Source: Poseidonocella sp. HB161398 (GTDB lineage Bacteria > Pseudomonadota > Alphaproteobacteria > Rhodobacterales > Rhodobacteraceae). Taken from it: a stretch of 48,670 bases of DNA. The stretch spans positions 1-48,670 of the forward strand of contig NZ_VATA01000047.1 of NCBI RefSeq assembly GCF_005870025.1, in the 5' to 3' direction. Shown one piece after another: positions 24,417-34,202 of the stretch. The translations under genes were made by a program, and so were the position numbers. The notes beneath the pieces were generated by a model. It ran no database searches. It was not told the origin of the DNA and was given only the letters and a program-made list of their open reading frames with translations. Within the stretch, counting starts at the first letter, position 1, and each line of letters starts with the position of its first letter.

Positions 24417-26531
24417 ATGCCGGAGGGGTTAACCTTCTGGCAAGGAGCTGGGCCGGTGCTGACCGACGCCCTGATCGCCCCGCAGCGCGGGCATCTCTTC
24501 CCCTGGGTGCCGGTGATGCTGGCGCTCGGCATCGGCGGCTATTTCGCGCTTCCCGCTGAGCCGGGGCCGGCCGGGCTCGCTGCGGCCGCGGCGCTGGCCG
24601 TGCTGGGCGCGGCGGCGAGCCTGCGGGCGCCCGAAGGCATCGCGCCGCTCGTCCTCGGCCTGGCGCTGGTCGCCGCGGGCGGCGCGCTGGCCGCCTGGCG
24701 GACCCAGTCGGTGGCCGCGCCGGTCCTGTCCTTCCGCTATTACGGCCCGGTGGAGGGGCGGATCCTCGAGATCGACCGCTCGCTCAGCGACCGGCTGCGG
24801 CTGACGCTCGACCGGGTGGTGCTGACCGGCGTGGCGCCCGAACGCGTGCCGCTGCGGGTGCGGGTCTCGCTGCCCGACGACATGCCCCATGCGCCGCTCG
24901 AGCCCGGGCTGACGGTGATCCTGACCGGGCATCTCTCGCCGCCGATGGGTCCGGCAGAGCCCGGAGGCTTCGATTTCCGCCGCCATGCCTGGTTCGAGGG
25001 GCTCGGCGCGGTCGGCTATACCCGCCTGCCGGTGCTGGCGCTGGAGCCGCCCGCCCGCAGCCGCCCGGCGCTGGTCGTCGCGGGGATCCGCAGCCATCTC
25101 TCGGCCGCGATCCGCGCGCGCATCCCGGGCCAGCCCGGCGCCTTCGCCGCGGCGGTGGTGACCGGCGACCGCTCGGGGCTGGAGCGCGGTACGCTCGACG
25201 CGATGCGGGCCAGCAACCTGGCGCATCTGCTGGCGATCTCGGGGCTGCATATGGGGCTTTTGACCGGCTTCGTCTTCCTGGTGCTGCGCCGCGCCATCGC
25301 GCTCATCCCCTGGCTGGCGCTGCGGATCGACGGGCGCAAGGCGGCGGCGGTCGTGGCGCTGGCCGCCGCGGCGGGATACCTGGCGCTGTCGGGGGGCAGT
25401 GTCGCGACCCAGCGCGCCTTCGTCATGGCGGCGGTGATGCTGGGCGCGGTGCTGCTCGACCGCCGGGCGCTGACGCTGCGGGCGGTGGCTCTGGCCGCGG
25501 TTCTGATCCTCGCCGCCCGGCCCGAGGCGCTGCTCGGCGCCGGGTTCCAGATGTCCTTCGCCGCGACGGCCGCGCTGGTCTGGGTGTTCCAGATGATGCG
25601 CGCGGCGCCCTTCTGGCCGGGGCCGAAGCTCCTGCGGCCGGTGCTGGCGCTGGTCCTCTCCTCGGCGGTGGCCGGGGCCGCGACGGCGCCGGTCGGGGCG
25701 GCGCAGTTCAACCAGATCGCGCAATGGGGGCTCCTGGCCAATCTGGTCTCGGTGCCGGTCATGGGCTCGCTGGTGATGCCCGCGGCGGTGCTGGCGGCCT
25801 GCCTTGCGCCTTTCGGCCTGGCGCAGCCGGCGCTCTGGGCGATGGGGCTCGGCTGCCGCTGGATCCTCGGCGTGGCGGGGCAGGTCTCGGCGCTCGAAGG
25901 GGCGGTGGTGCCGGTCGTGTCGCCCGGGCCTGCCGTCCTGCCGCTGATCGCGCTCGGCGGGCTCTGGGTCTTCCTCTGGCAGGGGCGGCTGCGCTGGTCG
26001 GGGCTCGCGGTGCTGGCGCTGGGGTTCTGGCTCTGGTCGCAGAGTAGCCGCCCGGCGCTGCTGATCGCCGAATCGGGCGGGCTCGTCGGCGTGCTCGAAC
26101 CGGGCGGGCGGGTGCTGAACAAGTCCAGTGGAGACGGCTATGCCGCGCGCGCCTGGCTGGAGAATGACGGCGACCGGCGCCTGCCCGAGGTCGCGGCGCG
26201 GCCCGGGGCGGCGGGGTTCGAGGCGGCGCTGCCGGGGCTGCGGCTGCGCCAGCTTTCGGCGGCGCAGCTCAAGGCGCTGGCCGATCCCTGCGCCGGGGCC
26301 GATCTGGTGGTGACGGTCAAGCCGGTGGCGGCAGCGGACTGCCTGGTGCTCGACCCGCCCCGCCTGGCGGCGAGCGGCGCGGTGGCCGTCTGGACGGGTC
26401 CGGAGGGGCCGCGCGCCGTGACGGCAATGGAGCGCGCCGGCCGCCGCCCCTGGGTCCCCGAACCCGATGACGGCCGCTTCGCCGTCATCCTGCCCGCGCC
26501 GGTGCGGATCGCCGCCGGAGAGGGGCGCTAA
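24417..26531 (+). CDS. comEC: ComEC/Rec2-family competence membrane channel
   Basis: Up to 704 residues. An N-terminal DUF4131-type region is followed by the Competence domain with the signature HLLAISGLHMGLLTGF near residue 275 and many membrane helices to about residue 545. ComEC carries one DNA strand across the inner membrane in natural transformation. The C-terminal 150 residues are soluble but show no HxHxDH metallo-beta-lactamase motif, unlike Bacillus ComEC. The start may be the GTG at 24456, which has AAGGAG 8 bp upstream and gives a more usual N-terminus. Its last codons (RIAAGEGR, stop) are the first unit of the downstream repeat array. Confidence 0.9.
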   Translation: MPEGLTFWQGAGPVLTDALIAPQRGHLFPWVPVMLALGIGGYFALPAEPGPAGLAAAAALAVLGAAASLRAPEGIAPLVLGLALVAAGGALAAWRTQSVAAPVLSFRYYGPVEGRILEIDRSLSDRLRLTLDRVVLTGVAPERVPLRVRVSLPDDMPHAPLEPGLTVILTGHLSPPMGPAEPGGFDFRRHAWFEGLGAVGYTRLPVLALEPPARSRPALVVAGIRSHLSAAIRARIPGQPGAFAAAVVTGDRSGLERGTLDAMRASNLAHLLAISGLHMGLLTGFVFLVLRRAIALIPWLALRIDGRKAAAVVALAAAAGYLALSGGSVATQRAFVMAAVMLGAVLLDRRALTLRAVALAAVLILAARPEALLGAGFQMSFAATAALVWVFQMMRAAPFWPGPKLLRPVLALVLSSAVAGAATAPVGAAQFNQIAQWGLLANLVSVPVMGSLVMPAAVLAACLAPFGLAQPALWAMGLGCRWILGVAGQVSALEGAVVPVVSPGPAVLPLIALGGLWVFLWQGRLRWSGLAVLALGFWLWSQSSRPALLIAESGGLVGVLEPGGRVLNKSSGDGYAARAWLENDGDRRLPEVAARPGAAGFEAALPGLRLRQLSAAQLKALADPCAGADLVVTVKPVAAADCLVLDPPRLAASGAVAVWTGPEGPRAVTAMERAGRRPWVPEPDDGRFAVILPAPVRIAAGEGR

Positions 26532-27616
26532 TCCCGGGCCGTACGGAAAAGTCCAAGCGCCGGCGCGGACCGGTCCGGGATGGACCGCGCCTCTGCCCCT
26601 GGCGGGGCGGGCCCTTGGGCGGCCGCTTCGCCACATCCTTGCCCGGTGCCGCCTTGGGTCGCCACTGGGAAGGGCCGATCCCGGGTGCGGGCAACGGGCG
26701 ACCGGGTGCAGCAGCGCTTCGCTCGGAGAAAGAGCACGCCGGGCGCCATCTCCGGGATTCGCGTCTGCCGGTGGTCGCGTGCGAACCATTCGGGGACCGG
26801 CTCGGATCGCTGCCGGAGAGGCGCACCGATCCTCGAGCCCGGATGGCAGGAGCCCGGCGCCGCTGCACCCGGCTCTGCGAAGCAGCGCGCCGGTCGCCGT
26901 CCCTCGTTACCCGCTACGCCGTCACCTTGCCCGGGCTGCCTCGGGTCGCTGCCGGAGCAGCGGGCCGAACCTTGCGGCCGGATCGCAGGAGGTCCGGCGC
27001 CGCTACGGCCCGGTCCGGGTGGCAGCGTTCTGCCGCTGCTTCCGGCAGCACGTCCCAATTGCAGCCAGCTCGCCCGTGCTGTCTCGGGTCGCTACCGGAG
27101 CAGCGGGCCGAACCCTGGGAGCGGATCGCAGGACGTCCGGCGCCGCTGCAGCCCGGTCCAGGGGGGAGCGTTCCGCAGCTGCCTCCGGTAGCACGTCCCA
27201 ATTGCTGCCTGCTCGCCCGCGCTGCCTCGGGTCGCCGCCGGAGCAGCGGGCAGAAGCCAGGGACCAGATCGCGGGACATCCGGCGCCGCTGCGGTCCGGT
27301 CCAGGTGGGAGCGCCCCGACGACGCTGCTTCCGGCAGCTCGTCGCAATTGCCGTCAGTTCGCCCGGGCTGCCTTGGGTTGCTGCCGGAGCAGCGGGCCGA
27401 ACCTTGCGGCCGGATCGCAGGAGGTCCGGTGCCGCCAACGCCCGATCCGCGAGGAAGTGCGCCGTCGCTGCTTCTGCCAGGCCGCCCCTTTCGCCGTTGC
27501 CCCGCTCGCGCTGCTTCGGATCGCTGCCGGGCAAGGGCGCTGATCCGGGAGGCCGGACAGCAGAAGACCGGGCGCGCGGCTGCGGCCCGGTCCGGAATGC
27601 CTGTCGGGGCAGGGGA
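26504..27616. repeat. Degenerate tandem array, about 8 units of 139-150 bp, between comEC and lexA
   Basis: Units begin with a (T/G)(C/T)GG(A/G)T(C/T)GC(T/C)GCCGG-like block at 26504, 26654, 26802, 26941, 27084, 27227, 27373 and 27516. The spacing is 150, 148, 139, 143, 143, 146 and 143 bp. The central four units are most alike, sharing GGAGCAGCGGGC, then GATCGCAGGA or GATCGCGGGA, then TCCGG(C/T)GCCGC. The first unit is the comEC 3' end and the last runs into the lexA stop. Unit lengths are mostly not multiples of three, so no protein frame is kept from unit to unit; I see no gene here. Three central units hold a long inverted repeat. Confidence 0.85.
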
Positions 27617-28300
27617 TCAGTAGGTGCGGATCAGCCCGACCAGCTTGCCTTGAATCTGGACGCGGTCCTCGGGATAGGTCTGCACGACATAGGCCGCGTT
27701 CGCCGGTTCCAGCGCGATGGTGCGGCCGCGGCGGCGGTAGCGCTTCAGCGTCACGTCCTGGTCGTCGATCTTGGCAACGACGATCTCGCCATTGTCTGCC
27801 GTCTCGGTCTCGCGGATCACGACGATGTCGCCGTCATTGATCCCGGCATCGATCATCGAGTCGCCCTGGACCTCCAGCGCGTAGTGGTTGCCGCCGCGGC
27901 TGAGCATGCTGCCCGGCACGGTGACGGCCTCTTCCTGGCGCACCGCCTCGATCGGGCCGCCGGCCGCGATCCGGCCCTGCAGCGGGATGTCGAAGGCGCC
28001 GCCGCGCTCCACCTGCATCGCGCCCGCGGGCGCCTCGCGTGCCGATCCCTCGATCACGCGGGGGGTGAAGCCGGGGCTCGCCAGATTGTCGGGCAGGCGC
28101 AGGATCTCGATGGCGCGGGCCTTGTGCGGCAGGCGGCGCAGGTAGCCGCGTTCCTCCATCGAGGTGATCAGGCGGTGGATGCCGGATTTCGACCGGAGCC
28201 CGAGATGGTCCTTCATTTCATCGAAGGAAGGCGGAACGCCGTCATGGCTCTGCCTCTCATGGATGAATTCGAGGAGCTCGAGCATCTTCTTGGTCAACAT
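27617..28300 (-). CDS. lexA: LexA repressor
   Basis: A 227-residue SOS repressor and self-cleaving protease. The N-terminal winged helix-turn-helix (1-65) includes [20 protein letters not shown], the alphaproteobacterial type. The cleavage site is the Ala-Gly in [11 protein letters not shown] (about residue 110). The catalytic Ser is in GDSMIDAG and the Lys in VVAKIDD. A perfect and a near-perfect LexA box lie 20-56 bp upstream, so it should repress itself. moeA lies upstream on the same strand. Downstream is the repeat array. Confidence 0.97.
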   Translation of the reverse strand: MLTKKMLELLEFIHERQSHDGVPPSFDEMKDHLGLRSKSGIHRLITSMEERGYLRRLPHKARAIEILRLPDNLASPGFTPRVIEGSAREAPAGAMQVERGGAFDIPLQGRIAAGGPIEAVRQEEAVTVPGSMLSRGGNHYALEVQGDSMIDAGINDGDIVVIRETETADNGEIVVAKIDDQDVTLKRYRRRGRTIALEPANAAYVVQTYPEDRVQIQGKLVGLIRTY

Positions 28301-28319
28301 TCGCCTGCGCCATTTCTAG

Positions 28320-28334
28320 GTTCTGGTTTGGTTT
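28320..28334. promoter_or_regulatory. Second, degenerate LexA box
   Basis: GTTC-TGGTTTG-GTTT differs from the operator consensus by one base in the second half-site. It lies 22 bp, about two helical turns, from the perfect box and nearer the lexA start. Confidence 0.5.
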
Positions 28335-28341
28335 GGCAAAT

Positions 28342-28356
28342 GTTCTACGCGCGTTC
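28342..28356. promoter_or_regulatory. LexA box (GTTC-N7-GTTC)
   Basis: GTTC-TACGCGC-GTTC matches exactly the direct-repeat LexA operator known for alphaproteobacteria (established in Rhodobacter). It is centred about 49 bp upstream of the lexA start, as expected for autoregulation. Confidence 0.85.
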
Positions 28357-28379
28357 CCCCTTTGTGTCAACATCGCTTC

Positions 28380-29555
28380 CTAAAGGGCAATGTATTCCAC
28401 ACTGGCGCCGGTGTCGCGGGCAGGGTCGGAAGGCGGCCGGACCAGCAGCGCATCCGCCTGCGCGAGGATGCCCAGCAGGCTGGAATCCTGGCTCGGCAGC
28501 AGGGCGATCCCCTCCGGGCCGAGCGTGGCGCGCATGTAGTGCTCGCGCGGGCCGTTCGCAGGGATTGGCGCGGCCAGCCGGATGGTGGCGCGGGCGGCAG
28601 GGCGGGCCGTCCGGCCGGTCATCGCCTCGAGCATCGGCACCACGAAGATGCGGCCGCAGACCATGGCGCTGACCGGGTTGCCGGGCAGGCCGACCATCGG
28701 CACGCCGCCCATGCGCCCCGCCATCAGCGGCTTGCCCGGGCGCATCGCGACCTTGTGGAACTCGAGCGCCATGCCGCGGGCGCGTGCGACATCGGCGACG
28801 ATGTCATGCTCGCCCACCGAGGCGCCGCCGCAGGTCACGACCAGATCGGCCTCTGCCGCCAGGTCGAGGCACTGCTCCAGGCTCTCGGCGGTGTCCCGCG
28901 CGATCGGCAGGATCCGGGCGGAGGCGCCGGCCGCCTCGAACATCGCGGCCAGGCCGAAGGCGTTGGAGGTGACGATCTGCGACGGCCCGGGCGTCTCGCC
29001 GGGCATGACCAGCTCGTCGCCGGTGCAGATCAGCGCCACGTCGGGACGGCGGTAGACCGCGACCTGGGGGATGTTCATCGCAGCGAGAAGCGCGATCTCC
29101 GCCGGGCCGAGACGGCGGCCGGGGGCCAGCATCTCGTCGCCTTCGGAGAAATCGCCGCCCGCGGGGCGGATATTGGCGCCGTCGCCCAGCCCCTCGGCCA
29201 GCGTGATGCGGCTGCCCTCGCGGCGCGTGTCCTCCTGGATCACCACGTGATCGGCGCCCGCGGGGACCGGCGCGCCGGTGAAGATGCGCACCGCTTCGCC
29301 CGGGGCGAGCGTGCCGGGATAGGATCCTCCGGCCGCGCTCTCGCCGACGACCTCGAAGCCCGCGCCGATGGCGAGCTCGGCGCCGCGGATCGCGTAGCCG
29401 TCCATGGCGGAGGCGGCGAAGGGCGGCTGGGTGCGCCGCGCCACGGCAGGTTCCGCCAGCACGCGCCCCGCGGCCTGGCGCAGGCCGACGGTTTCACGGC
29501 CCACAGGAGCCGCCAGCGCGAAGATCCGGTCCAGCGCCTCGGCGACGGAGATCAT
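28380..29555 (-). CDS. moeA: Molybdopterin molybdotransferase
   Basis: A 391-residue MoeA that inserts molybdate into adenylated molybdopterin. The N-terminal region has AMDGYAIRG, and the MoCF-binding domain shows [17 protein letters not shown] followed by [12 protein letters not shown]. The [25 protein letters not shown] stretch is also diagnostic. It overlaps moaC by 4 nt and forms the distal part of trpGDC-moaC-moeA. The 3' end is 79 bp before lexA and the LexA boxes fall in that gap. Confidence 0.96.
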   Translation of the reverse strand: MISVAEALDRIFALAAPVGRETVGLRQAAGRVLAEPAVARRTQPPFAASAMDGYAIRGAELAIGAGFEVVGESAAGGSYPGTLAPGEAVRIFTGAPVPAGADHVVIQEDTRREGSRITLAEGLGDGANIRPAGGDFSEGDEMLAPGRRLGPAEIALLAAMNIPQVAVYRRPDVALICTGDELVMPGETPGPSQIVTSNAFGLAAMFEAAGASARILPIARDTAESLEQCLDLAAEADLVVTCGGASVGEHDIVADVARARGMALEFHKVAMRPGKPLMAGRMGGVPMVGLPGNPVSAMVCGRIFVVPMLEAMTGRTARPAARATIRLAAPIPANGPREHYMRATLGPEGIALLPSQDSSLLGILAQADALLVRPPSDPARDTGASVEYIAL

Positions 29556-30028
29556 GAACCCGCCTCGTAGCGGCCGGACTTGCCGCCCTCCTTCAGCACC
29601 ACGCGGATGCCGAGGATCTCCATGTCCTTCTGCGCGGCCTTCAGCATGTCGTAGACCGTCAGCGCGGCCGTCGACACGGCGGTCAGCGCCTCCATCTCGA
29701 CGCCGGTCTGGCCGGTGGTCTTCACCGTCGCCTCGATCCGTATGCCGGGCAGGGCCTCGTCCGCGGTCAGCTCGACTGCGACCTTGGTGACGGGCAGCGG
29801 ATGGCAGAGCGGGATCAGCTCGGCGGTCTTCTTCGCCCCCATGATCCCCGCCAGCCGCGCCACGCCGAGGACATCGCCCTTCTTGGCGGTGCCCTCGGTC
29901 ACCAGCCGCAGCGTTTCGGGCGACATGCGCACCGCGCCCTCCGCCACGGCGACCCGCGCGGTCACGGCCTTGTCCGAGACATCGACCATATGCGCGTCGC
30001 CCTTGGCGTCGAAATGCGTGAGCATCAC
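29552..30028 (-). CDS. moaC: Cyclic pyranopterin monophosphate synthase
   Basis: A 158-residue MoaC, which with MoaA makes cyclic pyranopterin monophosphate from GTP. Motifs: [18 protein letters not shown] at the start, [13 protein letters not shown], then [20 protein letters not shown] containing the active-site Glu and Asp residues. It overlaps trpC by 4 nt upstream and moeA by 4 nt downstream. Confidence 0.97.
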   Translation of the reverse strand: MMLTHFDAKGDAHMVDVSDKAVTARVAVAEGAVRMSPETLRLVTEGTAKKGDVLGVARLAGIMGAKKTAELIPLCHPLPVTKVAVELTADEALPGIRIEATVKTTGQTGVEMEALTAVSTAALTVYDMLKAAQKDMEILGIRVVLKEGGKSGRYEAGS

Positions 30029-30840
30029 ATGCCCCCGCCCGAGACCAGCGGCTGCGAGAGCAGGTCGCGCGTCGCGGCGGCGACGTCCTGCTGGCGCATC
30101 AGGCTTTCGCCGATCAGGAAGCAGCGCACGCCATAGCGCGCCATGTCCGCCAGATCCTCGCGGGTGAAGAGCCCGCTCTCGCCCACCAGCCGGCGGTCGA
30201 GCGGCGCGCGCTTGGCCAGGCTGCGGGTGGTGTCGAGCGAGGTCTCGAAGGTCTTGAGGTTGCGGTTGTTGATGCCGAGGAGCTTGGAGGAGAGCAGGCT
30301 GGCGCGCTCCAGCTCCTCCTCGTCATGCACCTCGATCAGCGCATCCATGCCCCAATGCGCGGCGGCCGCCTCCAGCTCCTGCGCCTGGGCGTCCGAGACG
30401 CTGGCCATGATGATCAGGATGCAGTCGGCGCCAAGCGCGCGGGCCTCGGCCACCTGGTAGGTATCATAGAGGAAGTCCTTGCGCAGCACCGGCAGGCTGA
30501 CCGCCTCGCGCGCGGCAACCAGGTACTCGTCCGCGCCCTGGAAGCTCGGCCCGTCGGTCAGCACCGACAGGCAGGTCGCGCCGCCCTCCTCATAGGCCCG
30601 TGCGATGGCGGGGGGATCGAAATCCGCGCGGATCAGCCCCTTGGAGGGGCTCGCCTTCTTCACTTCGGCGATCAGCCCGTAGCCCTTCTGGCTGGCATCG
30701 TGCAGCGCGCGGGCGAAGGGGCGCACCGGCGAGGCGGCGCGGGCGCGGGCCTCGATCTCCGAGAGCGGCACGGCGGCCTTGCAGGCCTCGATATGCTCGA
30801 GCTTGTAGGCCTTGATCCGGTCGAGAACCGTCTCGCTCAT
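30025..30840 (-). CDS. trpC: Indole-3-glycerol phosphate synthase
   Basis: A 271-residue TIM-barrel enzyme converting CdRP to indole-3-glycerol phosphate in tryptophan synthesis. Seen are [15 protein letters not shown] with catalytic Lys, [12 protein letters not shown] with the second Lys, [13 protein letters not shown], and [12 protein letters not shown]. The start at 30840 ([13 protein letters not shown]) overlaps the trpD stop by 4 nt; an in-frame ATG 45 nt earlier is not family-like. Confidence 0.97.
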   Translation of the reverse strand: MSETVLDRIKAYKLEHIEACKAAVPLSEIEARARAASPVRPFARALHDASQKGYGLIAEVKKASPSKGLIRADFDPPAIARAYEEGGATCLSVLTDGPSFQGADEYLVAAREAVSLPVLRKDFLYDTYQVAEARALGADCILIIMASVSDAQAQELEAAAAHWGMDALIEVHDEEELERASLLSSKLLGINNRNLKTFETSLDTTRSLAKRAPLDRRLVGESGLFTREDLADMARYGVRCFLIGESLMRQQDVAAATRDLLSQPLVSGGGM

Positions 30841-31859
30841 GCCGTCACCTCCGACGTGATGCGCGCCAGCGCCGCGACCTTGCAATAGGCGCCGCCGCTA
30901 TCGATGCTTTCCGCGGCCAGGGCCGCGCCTTCCTTCAGGTCCGCCGCCTTGCCGGCGATGACCAGCGCGGCCGCCGAGTTCAGCAGGACCGCGTCGCGAT
31001 AGGCCGATTTCTCGCCGTTTAGCAGCGCGCGGAAGGCAATGCCGTTCTCCTCGGGCGTGCCGCCGACGATCTCCTCGAAGGGATGGACGGGCAGGCCCGC
31101 ATCCTCGGGATGGACCTGGAATTCCGAGACCTTGCCGTCCCTCAGCTCGGCCACGGCGGAGGGGCCGGAAATCGCCAGCTCGTCGGTGCCGTCAGAGCCG
31201 TGGACCAGCCAGGCGCGGGTGGTGCCGAGCGTGCCCAGAACCTCGGCCATCGGCCGGATCAGCGCCGCGGTGAAGGCGCCGGTCAGCTGGAACTTGACGT
31301 CGGCGGGGTTCGACAGCGGCCCGAGCACGTTGAAGATCGTCCGCGTGCCGAGTTCCACCCGCGAGGGGCCGACATGCTTCATCGCCGGATGGTGCATCGG
31401 CGCCATCATGAAGGCGATCCCGGTCTCGTCCAGCGCCCTCTGCACGACGGCGGGGCCGACCATGACCTCGACGCCCATCTGCGCCAGCGCATCGGCCGAG
31501 CCCGATTTCGACGACAGGTTGCGGTTGCCGTGCTTGGCCACCGGAACGCCCGCGCCCGCGACCACGAAGGCGGCGGCGGTGGAGATGTTCAGCGTGCCCT
31601 TGCCGTCGCCGCCGGTACCGACGATGTCGATCGCGCCCTCGGGCGCGGTGACCTTGGTGGCCTTGGCGCGCATCACCCGCGCGGCGGCGGCGATCTCGTC
31701 CACGGTCTCGCCGCGGGTCCGCAGCGCCATCAGGAAGCCGCCGATCTGCGCCGGCGTCGCGCGGCCCTCGAAGAGCGCGAGGAACGCCGCCTCGGCCTCG
31801 GCGCGGCTCAGCGGACCGTCCGCGGCCTTGCCGATCAGGGGTTTGATATCGTCGCTCAT
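30837..31859 (-). CDS. trpD: Anthranilate phosphoribosyltransferase
   Basis: A 340-residue enzyme joining anthranilate and PRPP. The [14 protein letters not shown] loop binds [19 protein letters not shown] binds substrate, and [12 protein letters not shown] and [11 protein letters not shown] follow as in the family. It overlaps trpG (ATGA at 31856-31859) and trpC by 4 nt, so the three are translationally coupled. Confidence 0.97.
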   Translation of the reverse strand: MSDDIKPLIGKAADGPLSRAEAEAAFLALFEGRATPAQIGGFLMALRTRGETVDEIAAAARVMRAKATKVTAPEGAIDIVGTGGDGKGTLNISTAAAFVVAGAGVPVAKHGNRNLSSKSGSADALAQMGVEVMVGPAVVQRALDETGIAFMMAPMHHPAMKHVGPSRVELGTRTIFNVLGPLSNPADVKFQLTGAFTAALIRPMAEVLGTLGTTRAWLVHGSDGTDELAISGPSAVAELRDGKVSEFQVHPEDAGLPVHPFEEIVGGTPEENGIAFRALLNGEKSAYRDAVLLNSAAALVIAGKAADLKEGAALAAESIDSGGAYCKVAALARITSEVTA

Positions 31860-32437
31860 GCCGGTTCCTTCAGCCCGTCGAGGAAAGTCTTGAGCATCGC
31901 GTGGCCATGCTCGCTGCGGATGCTCTCGGGGTGAAACTGCACCCCCTCGATGGGCAGCTCGCGATGGCGCAGCCCCATGATCGTGCCGTCCTCGAGCCAG
32001 GCGGTGACCTCGAGGCAATCCGGCAGGCTCTCGCGCTCGACGATCAGCGAATGGTAGCGCGTGCCCTTGAGCGGCGAGGGCAGCCCGGCGAAGACGCCCG
32101 CGCCCTCGTGCAGGATCGAGCCCATCTTGCCATGGACGATCTCGCCTGCGCGGACGACCTTGCCGCCGAAGGCCTCGCCGATCGTCTGGTGCCCGAGGCA
32201 GACCCCGAAAAGCGGGATGCGCTCGGCCGCCGCGGCGCGCGTCAGCTCCAGGCAGATGCCGGCCTGGGCCGGGTCGCAGGGACCGGGAGAGAGCACGATG
32301 CCCGAAGGTCGCCACGACAGCGCCTCGGCGACACTCAGCGCGTCGTTGCGATGCACCTCCACCTCGGCGCCGAGTTCGCCGAAATAATGGACGAGGTTGT
32401 AAGTGAAGCTGTCGTAGTTATCGATGAGCAGAAGCAT
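31856..32437 (-). CDS. trpG: Anthranilate synthase component II (glutamine amidotransferase)
   Basis: A 193-residue class I glutamine amidotransferase that supplies ammonia to TrpE. It starts [13 protein letters not shown]. The nucleophile Cys lies in [16 protein letters not shown] and the His/Glu pair in VQFHPESI. It is the first gene of trpGDC-moaC-moeA. Its partner trpE is not adjacent but 4.6 kb away beyond a divergent gene and decayed DNA. Confidence 0.97.
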   Translation of the reverse strand: MLLLIDNYDSFTYNLVHYFGELGAEVEVHRNDALSVAEALSWRPSGIVLSPGPCDPAQAGICLELTRAAAAERIPLFGVCLGHQTIGEAFGGKVVRAGEIVHGKMGSILHEGAGVFAGLPSPLKGTRYHSLIVERESLPDCLEVTAWLEDGTIMGLRHRELPIEGVQFHPESIRSEHGHAMLKTFLDGLKEPA

Positions 32438-32461
32438 GGCGGGTCCTTCGGTCTGGGACGC

Positions 32462-32490
32462 AGTTGCACCCTTCGCGCCATCGTGGTCAA
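32462..32490 (-). promoter_or_regulatory. Possible trpG promoter
   Basis: On the minus strand TTGACC (32490-32485) is followed after 17 bp by GCAACT (32467-32462), ending 25 bp before trpG. The -35 is good and the -10 weak. No leader peptide or attenuator is recognisable. Confidence 0.35.
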
Positions 32491-32600
32491 GGGGCGGGGG
32501 GCCATGGCGGCCGCGGATGGCGTCCGGAAGGGACGATCTGCTATTGTCCGCGGCAGGCAGGGCTGACAGGCTTGGAAGAACGGATCGGGACGAACAGGAC

Positions 32601-34145
32601 GTGGGACGCGTGACGCGGGGATTGCTGGCTGGCCTGGTCTTCGGGCTCTTCGTTGCGGCTCTGGTGCTTGGCATCGCCGCGCTGCAGCTCGAACGGGCGA
32701 AATGGCCGGAGCCGCCGGTGATGATTCCGCCCGTGGTCGCGGAGCGCTTCGCGCTGCCTGAGGGCCCTCTGCCGCCCGAGCCGCGCGCCGTGCCGCCGGT
32801 GGCGCCGCGGCCGGAGGCCGGCCTGCCCGCGCGCGCCGTCTTGATCAGCCTGCCGCAGCCCGGCACGCCCGCCGCACCGGTGCTGCCCGCACCGCCGCCC
32901 GATCCGGCCCGGGCGCGGCTCTATCTTGCGCCGCCCGCCTCCGGCATTGCCGGTCCCGACCTGCGCGGGGCGCCCGGGACGGAGCCGCCCGCCGCGCCCT
33001 CCGTGGCCGCGCCGCAGGCGCTGGCGCCGCTCGCCATCCCCGCGGATCTCGCTGAACCGTCCGAGACCGCGCAGCCCGGCCTCGCCGCGCCCGCACCGGC
33101 CCCCGCGCTGCCCGACACGGTCGACACGCTCGTCCCCGGGCCCGGCGTGCTGGCCGCAGGGCAGCCCCTGCCGCGGATCGAGACCGTGCCGCCGGCGCCT
33201 GCCGGAGGCGGCGCGACCCTTGTGCCGGCCGCGCCGCCGGTGCCCGGGGACAGCGCGCTCCTCGCACCCTCGGGGCTCCCGGCCGCGCCACCGGCGCCGC
33301 CCGAAAGCGCTGCGCCGCCCGCGCCGCCCTCCGTCGCGGCGCTGACCGCGGGCGCGCCCGCGACCGTGCCCGCCGCCACGTCGCCCGCCATGCCCGCCGC
33401 AGCGCCCCGGCCGCCCGCCAATGCCGCCCCGGCGGCGGAACCGGCCGCGCCGGGTGCCCTGCCGGCGCCGGACCCCTCCGGGCTGGATGCCGTGCAGGCG
33501 GCCCCCGTCGCGCCGGACTTGCAACTTGCCGCACCGGAGGTTTCGCCCGCATCGGAACCGGCGCAGCAGGGCACTCTGCCGACGTCCGAGGCGCCGCCTG
33601 CCGCCCCGGGAACCGCAGGCGAGGACGGGCCGCCGCTCCTGGCAGTCGTGCTCGTCGATCCCCGCGCGGCACCGCTGCCCGAATGGGCCCGTTCGGTGGC
33701 GCTGGCGCCCGCGGAGGCGGAGACGGCGCCTGCGGGGCGCGAAGTGCTCCTCCATCTCGACCCCGGCACGGATGAGGCGGCCCTGGCCGCGGCGGGGCAG
33801 GCGCTGGCCGGTCTGGCCGCGCCCGGGCCGCTCCTGATCACGGCCGGACCCGGCGAGGGCCTGCCGGGCGCGTTTGCAGCCCTTGCGGCCTCCTCGGGGC
33901 AGGGGGCGGTGATCGAGGGCGGCGCGGCGCCGGCAAGGGGCCAGGCAGCCGCCTATCCCGCGGCGCCGCTATCGGCGCAGCTTGCGCGCGCGGCGGTCCA
34001 TGCCCGACGCGACGGCGCGGTGATCCTGGTCCTGCCCGACAGCGCCGCGGCCCGCCGGGCGGTCGGAGACTTCCTCGATGGACCGGGCAGCGACCTCATC
34101 CCGGCCACCGCGGGCGAAGCTCTGAGGCTCCTGGCGCAGCCCTGA
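32601..34145 (+). CDS. YibQ-like divergent polysaccharide deacetylase family protein, reduced
   Basis: About 514 residues with one N-terminal membrane helix (about 6-25, [20 protein letters not shown]), then roughly 330 residues of Pro/Ala-rich linker, then a C-terminal domain from about residue 385. That domain opens [11 protein letters not shown] and has DGAVILVLP near its end, matching the ends of YibQ-type deacetylases, but it is only about 130 residues against about 200 usual and lacks recognisable NHMGS-like motifs. The start is GTG at 32601 (or 32610). In Rhodobacter a yibQ gene is known between trpE and trpG, which supports the identity; here it is divergent from trpG. Confidence 0.6.
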   Translation: MGRVTRGLLAGLVFGLFVAALVLGIAALQLERAKWPEPPVMIPPVVAERFALPEGPLPPEPRAVPPVAPRPEAGLPARAVLISLPQPGTPAAPVLPAPPPDPARARLYLAPPASGIAGPDLRGAPGTEPPAAPSVAAPQALAPLAIPADLAEPSETAQPGLAAPAPAPALPDTVDTLVPGPGVLAAGQPLPRIETVPPAPAGGGATLVPAAPPVPGDSALLAPSGLPAAPPAPPESAAPPAPPSVAALTAGAPATVPAATSPAMPAAAPRPPANAAPAAEPAAPGALPAPDPSGLDAVQAAPVAPDLQLAAPEVSPASEPAQQGTLPTSEAPPAAPGTAGEDGPPLLAVVLVDPRAAPLPEWARSVALAPAEAETAPAGREVLLHLDPGTDEAALAAAGQALAGLAAPGPLLITAGPGEGLPGAFAALAASSGQGAVIEGGAAPARGQAAAYPAAPLSAQLARAAVHARRDGAVILVLPDSAAARRAVGDFLDGPGSDLIPATAGEALRLLAQP

Positions 34146-34202
34146 CAGCGCGTCCGTGCCCGCCCCGCGGCCCAGCCCGTCTGCGAGGCGGCAGAACGGA
34201 GC

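Noticed and set aside
26467-27543. Possible 358-codon protein running through the comEC-lexA repeat array
   Set aside because: Unit length is mostly 143-146 bp, so the frame changes from unit to unit and no amino-acid repeat is kept. Lack of stops is expected at this GC content.
26504-27616. CRISPR array
   Set aside because: Units are long, degenerate and directly adjacent, with no short identical repeats or unique spacers, and no cas genes are present.
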